Shown here: piece after piece, positions 61,825-64,000 of the stretch
Numbering within the stretch: the stretch's first letter is position 1
Layout: each line of letters opens with the position of its first letter
NCBI RefSeq assembly: GCF_000007825.1
Contig: NC_004722.1
Coordinates: 4,996,001-5,060,000 of the forward strand
DNA: 64,000 bases
Direction of reading: 5' to 3'
Source: Bacillus cereus ATCC 14579
GTDB taxonomy: Bacteria > Bacillota > Bacilli > Bacillales > Bacillaceae_G
Made by a program: the position numbers and the translations under genes
The notes under the pieces: model-generated
The model's input: only the letters and a program-made list of their open reading frames with translations
Databases searched by the model: none
Told to the model about the DNA's origin: nothing

Positions 61825-63336
61825 TTATGTGTGCGTACGCTTAACAGCTTGCACATACTTTCGGACAGTCGCTACAGATACATTATATACATCTCCAAGC
61901 TCCGACTGTGTCATTTTATTTCCTTGTTCGCCGCGTACAATGTATTCAATCGCAGCTGACCAGCCGTACACATTTGTAAATATGTCTCCAGATGTATATA
62001 AACGTATGAACGTACAAAACCAAAAGTGTAAACACTCTTCAATTAATTCATCATCTTTTTTCGTATAATTGTATAATGCATCCGCGATTCTCGCGCACTG
62101 CTCAAATTGCTGTAAATCAGCTGGAATACTCTTATGACTATTAAGTAAAAAGAAGTACTTTGCAAGTTGTGATACGATGGGAACACCGTTCTTCGCTTGC
62201 GTTATATCAAAGAAGAATCCCACCTTCTCCGGCGTTGACAATTCATTCATTAAATATAAAGCTAGCATTTGTTCTTCTAGCGTCGCACTTTGCTGAAATG
62301 ATTTTCGTAATTCTTCAAATAACACGTTTTGTCCTTCATCTGCTAAATTCAGCGCATTCCACGGTTCTTTTCCCTTTTTATCAGGATGCAATTCCACGAC
62401 ATATTGCCACATTTTTTCAGCTAGTTGCTGATCTTTCACCATATAAGCAGAATATGCAAACCAATAATAAAAACTAACGTCTCCCTCATATCCTTGACGC
62501 TTTAATAGTTTGAACCATTTATATGCATGCTCGAAATAACCAATTGTTGCAAGTGTAGTTCCCAGTTTCAAACGATGTTCAAATGAAATTGGATATACTG
62601 AAACTAGCTGTCCCGCTAATGCTTCTACTTGTTTATGCTCTCCAATTGAATATAGAAAAATAAGTGTATTACAAAGCGCATGTATATTACCAGGATTTTT
62701 CTCTAAAATCATTTCTGTTAACTTCAGCGCTTTGTCTACATTACCCGATTGAAAATGTGCAATGGCTAAATTATTATGACCTGACCAAAATTCCGGATAA
62801 TCTTTCGTAACAATTTCTAATGTAGCAATTGCTTCTTCTAATTGTCCATTACGAATATAACGATTCGCTTCTTCCTGCATAACAATTAAATCATCTTCAT
62901 CTTCAATCTCTTCCGCACCCATTGCTTCTTCTTCCATAATCTCTAGAAGTTCTAATGTATCTTCTACGAATTCCTTCTCTTTTGCAACTTCTAAATAGCG
63001 ATCCGCATATTTCTTCGCCTGTTGAAATAACCCCATATATGCATAATTATTTGCAATAAAATAATAGCACTGTTCAAGTTCAGGATTAGATCTAACTAAC
63101 TTTAAGAAGGTTTGATTCGACTCTTGATATTCACCAGCCTCAGATAATACTGTTGCTAATTGACATAAAATAAACGGCTCCTTCTCACTTTGTGCCGCTC
63201 TTCGAAAATATTTAATTGCATCTTGCAATTTTTGTCCTTTGTAAGCTCTCATCCCTTTTTTATAAAAGAAGTCCGCTAATTGATTAAAAGAGATAACTTG
63301 TCCGTTCTCCTTATATATCCTTTGATTTTTCCCCAT
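61825..63336 (-). CDS. Tetratricopeptide repeat protein
   Basis: A 503-residue helical-repeat protein. TPR units are clear (DAIKYFRRAAQSEKEPFILC, LEQCYYFIANNYAYMGLFQQ, WSGHNNLAIAHFQSGNVDKA). The C-terminus has a helix-turn-helix-like TQSELGDVYNVSVATVRKYV. I start at ATG 63336 (MGKNQRIYKENGQ) because ACTGGAGGATAT precedes it. It corresponds to the YvcD-type gene upstream of trxB in bacilli; role unknown. Confidence 0.85.
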   Translation of the reverse strand: MGKNQRIYKENGQVISFNQLADFFYKKGMRAYKGQKLQDAIKYFRRAAQSEKEPFILCQLATVLSEAGEYQESNQTFLKLVRSNPELEQCYYFIANNYAYMGLFQQAKKYADRYLEVAKEKEFVEDTLELLEIMEEEAMGAEEIEDEDDLIVMQEEANRYIRNGQLEEAIATLEIVTKDYPEFWSGHNNLAIAHFQSGNVDKALKLTEMILEKNPGNIHALCNTLIFLYSIGEHKQVEALAGQLVSVYPISFEHRLKLGTTLATIGYFEHAYKWFKLLKRQGYEGDVSFYYWFAYSAYMVKDQQLAEKMWQYVVELHPDKKGKEPWNALNLADEGQNVLFEELRKSFQQSATLEEQMLALYLMNELSTPEKVGFFFDITQAKNGVPIVSQLAKYFFLLNSHKSIPADLQQFEQCARIADALYNYTKKDDELIEECLHFWFCTFIRLYTSGDIFTNVYGWSAAIEYIVRGEQGNKMTQSELGDVYNVSVATVRKYVQAVKRTHT

Positions 63337-63475
63337 ATATCCTCCAGTTTTTTGTTTTCTTCGTTCACACATTCTTCTATCTATAAGTATAAACGATTCC
63401 GTAAAAAACAAAACAGTATATTATACTCAATTATTTCCTTTTTATTCATAAAAAAAGAGGAGAAATGTTACATTT

Positions 63476-63988
63476 TCACCATGAACCTTCTCTGGCGGTC
63501 ATTTGCTCTTTCGTATAAATAATACGCATTGGATTTCCACCTACGAAAGCACCGCTCGGTACATCTCTATGAACAAGTGTGCCAGCTGAAACAGTCGCAC
63601 CGTCTCCAATTTTCACACCTGGTAATATTGTTACATTCGCTCCAATCATCACTTCATTTCCAATGACGATTTCTCCAAGTCGATATTCACGAATTAAATA
63701 TTCATGTGCTAAAAGCGTTGTGTTATAGCCAATAATCGAATTCTCTCCCACAGTTATCTTTTCTGGGAACATAATATCCGGCATTACCATAAGCGCAAAT
63801 GATGTTTTCTTTCCTACTTTCATCCGTAAAAAAGTGCGGTACAACCAATTCTTCACAGATAAACATGGCGTGTAACGTGCAATTTGGATAATAATAAAGT
63901 TTTTCATTACCTTCCAAAAAGACACTGTTTTATACACATTCCATAATGAATTTTCTCCTGAAACAGGATAGCGCGTTGTCCGTCGCAC
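63476..63988 (-). CDS. Hexapeptide-repeat O-acetyltransferase (YvoF-like)
   Basis: A 170-residue protein with left-handed beta-helix hexapeptide repeats (ITVGENSIIGYNTTLLAHEY, IVIGNEVMIGANVTILPGVK, IGDGATVSAGTLVHRDVPSG) and acetyl-CoA-binding loop residues. It starts at GTG 63988, right after a TAA whose gene is cut by the window edge (probably ppaX in this gene order). The acceptor substrate is unknown. Confidence 0.85.
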   Translation of the reverse strand: MRRTTRYPVSGENSLWNVYKTVSFWKVMKNFIIIQIARYTPCLSVKNWLYRTFLRMKVGKKTSFALMVMPDIMFPEKITVGENSIIGYNTTLLAHEYLIREYRLGEIVIGNEVMIGANVTILPGVKIGDGATVSAGTLVHRDVPSGAFVGGNPMRIIYTKEQMTAREGSW

Positions 63989-64000
63989 TTAGCTCGCTCC

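Overview
The window is chromosomal DNA of a Bacillus cereus group bacterium (B. cereus/B. thuringiensis type). The evidence is a cereolysin O gene behind a perfect PlcR box, four thiocillin precursor genes, a tmRNA whose tag ends NNLSLAA, a second spoVA operon between rpoN and clpP, and the order rpoN-cggR-gap-pgk-tpiA-gpmI-eno-secG-rnr-smpB-ssrA.

Layout. (1) 1-1.2 kb: end of a thiocillin (thiopeptide) cluster, with four identical 52-residue precursor genes on a 204-bp tandem repeat and the start of a tclI-like gene; an oxygenase gene and a VOC-fold gene diverge from it. (2) 2.5-6.8 kb: decayed genes (purine permease pieces, an IS3 remnant, a frameshifted Lrp regulator) among a few intact ones (DUF4822 lipoprotein, YxeA). 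(3) 6.8-12.7 kb: cereolysin O with a 26-residue peptide gene in its leader region, then a Fur-controlled siderophore importer (yclNOPQ/fat type). (4) 14,147-34,271: a Tn7-like transposon. Both ends read TGTGACTTCAA and are flanked by the 5-bp direct repeat ATACA; the right end lies 26 bp beyond the 3' end of ssrA. It encodes a TnsA-TnsB fusion, TnsC, a TnsD-like protein and a short TniQ. Its cargo is a RiPP gene cluster between two inverted, defective IS6-family copies. (5) 34.3-64 kb: core genome, namely ssrA, smpB, rnr, an esterase, secG, lrgAB-type genes, glycolysis, rpoN, tRNA-Arg, a spoVA2mob-like operon, clpP, crh-whiA-yvcK-rapZ-nudix, a DUF368 transporter, trxB, a TPR protein and an acetyltransferase.

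The most interesting system is the transposon with its cargo. The RiPP operon encodes three different Ser/Thr/Cys/Gly-rich precursors that share the leader motif Y(I/L)EEQ, a split LanB-type dehydratase, a YcaO cyclodehydratase with a zinc-binding partner, a leader-binding/E1-like domain fused to a SagB-type dehydrogenase, a second nitroreductase-fold protein, an M50-like membrane protease and an ABC exporter. This is a goadsporin-like gene set (azoles plus dehydroamino acids, with no pyridine synthase), so the predicted products are linear, azole-containing, dehydrated peptides. The transposon appears to use tmRNA as its safe site, as Tn7 uses glmS.

Sequence quality. gap, pgk and tpiA each carry one disrupting change. 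Since all three are central to glycolysis, sequencing error is likely, so the single-base breaks in tclI, the Lrp gene, tnsAB, tnsD and tniQ should be treated as provisional.
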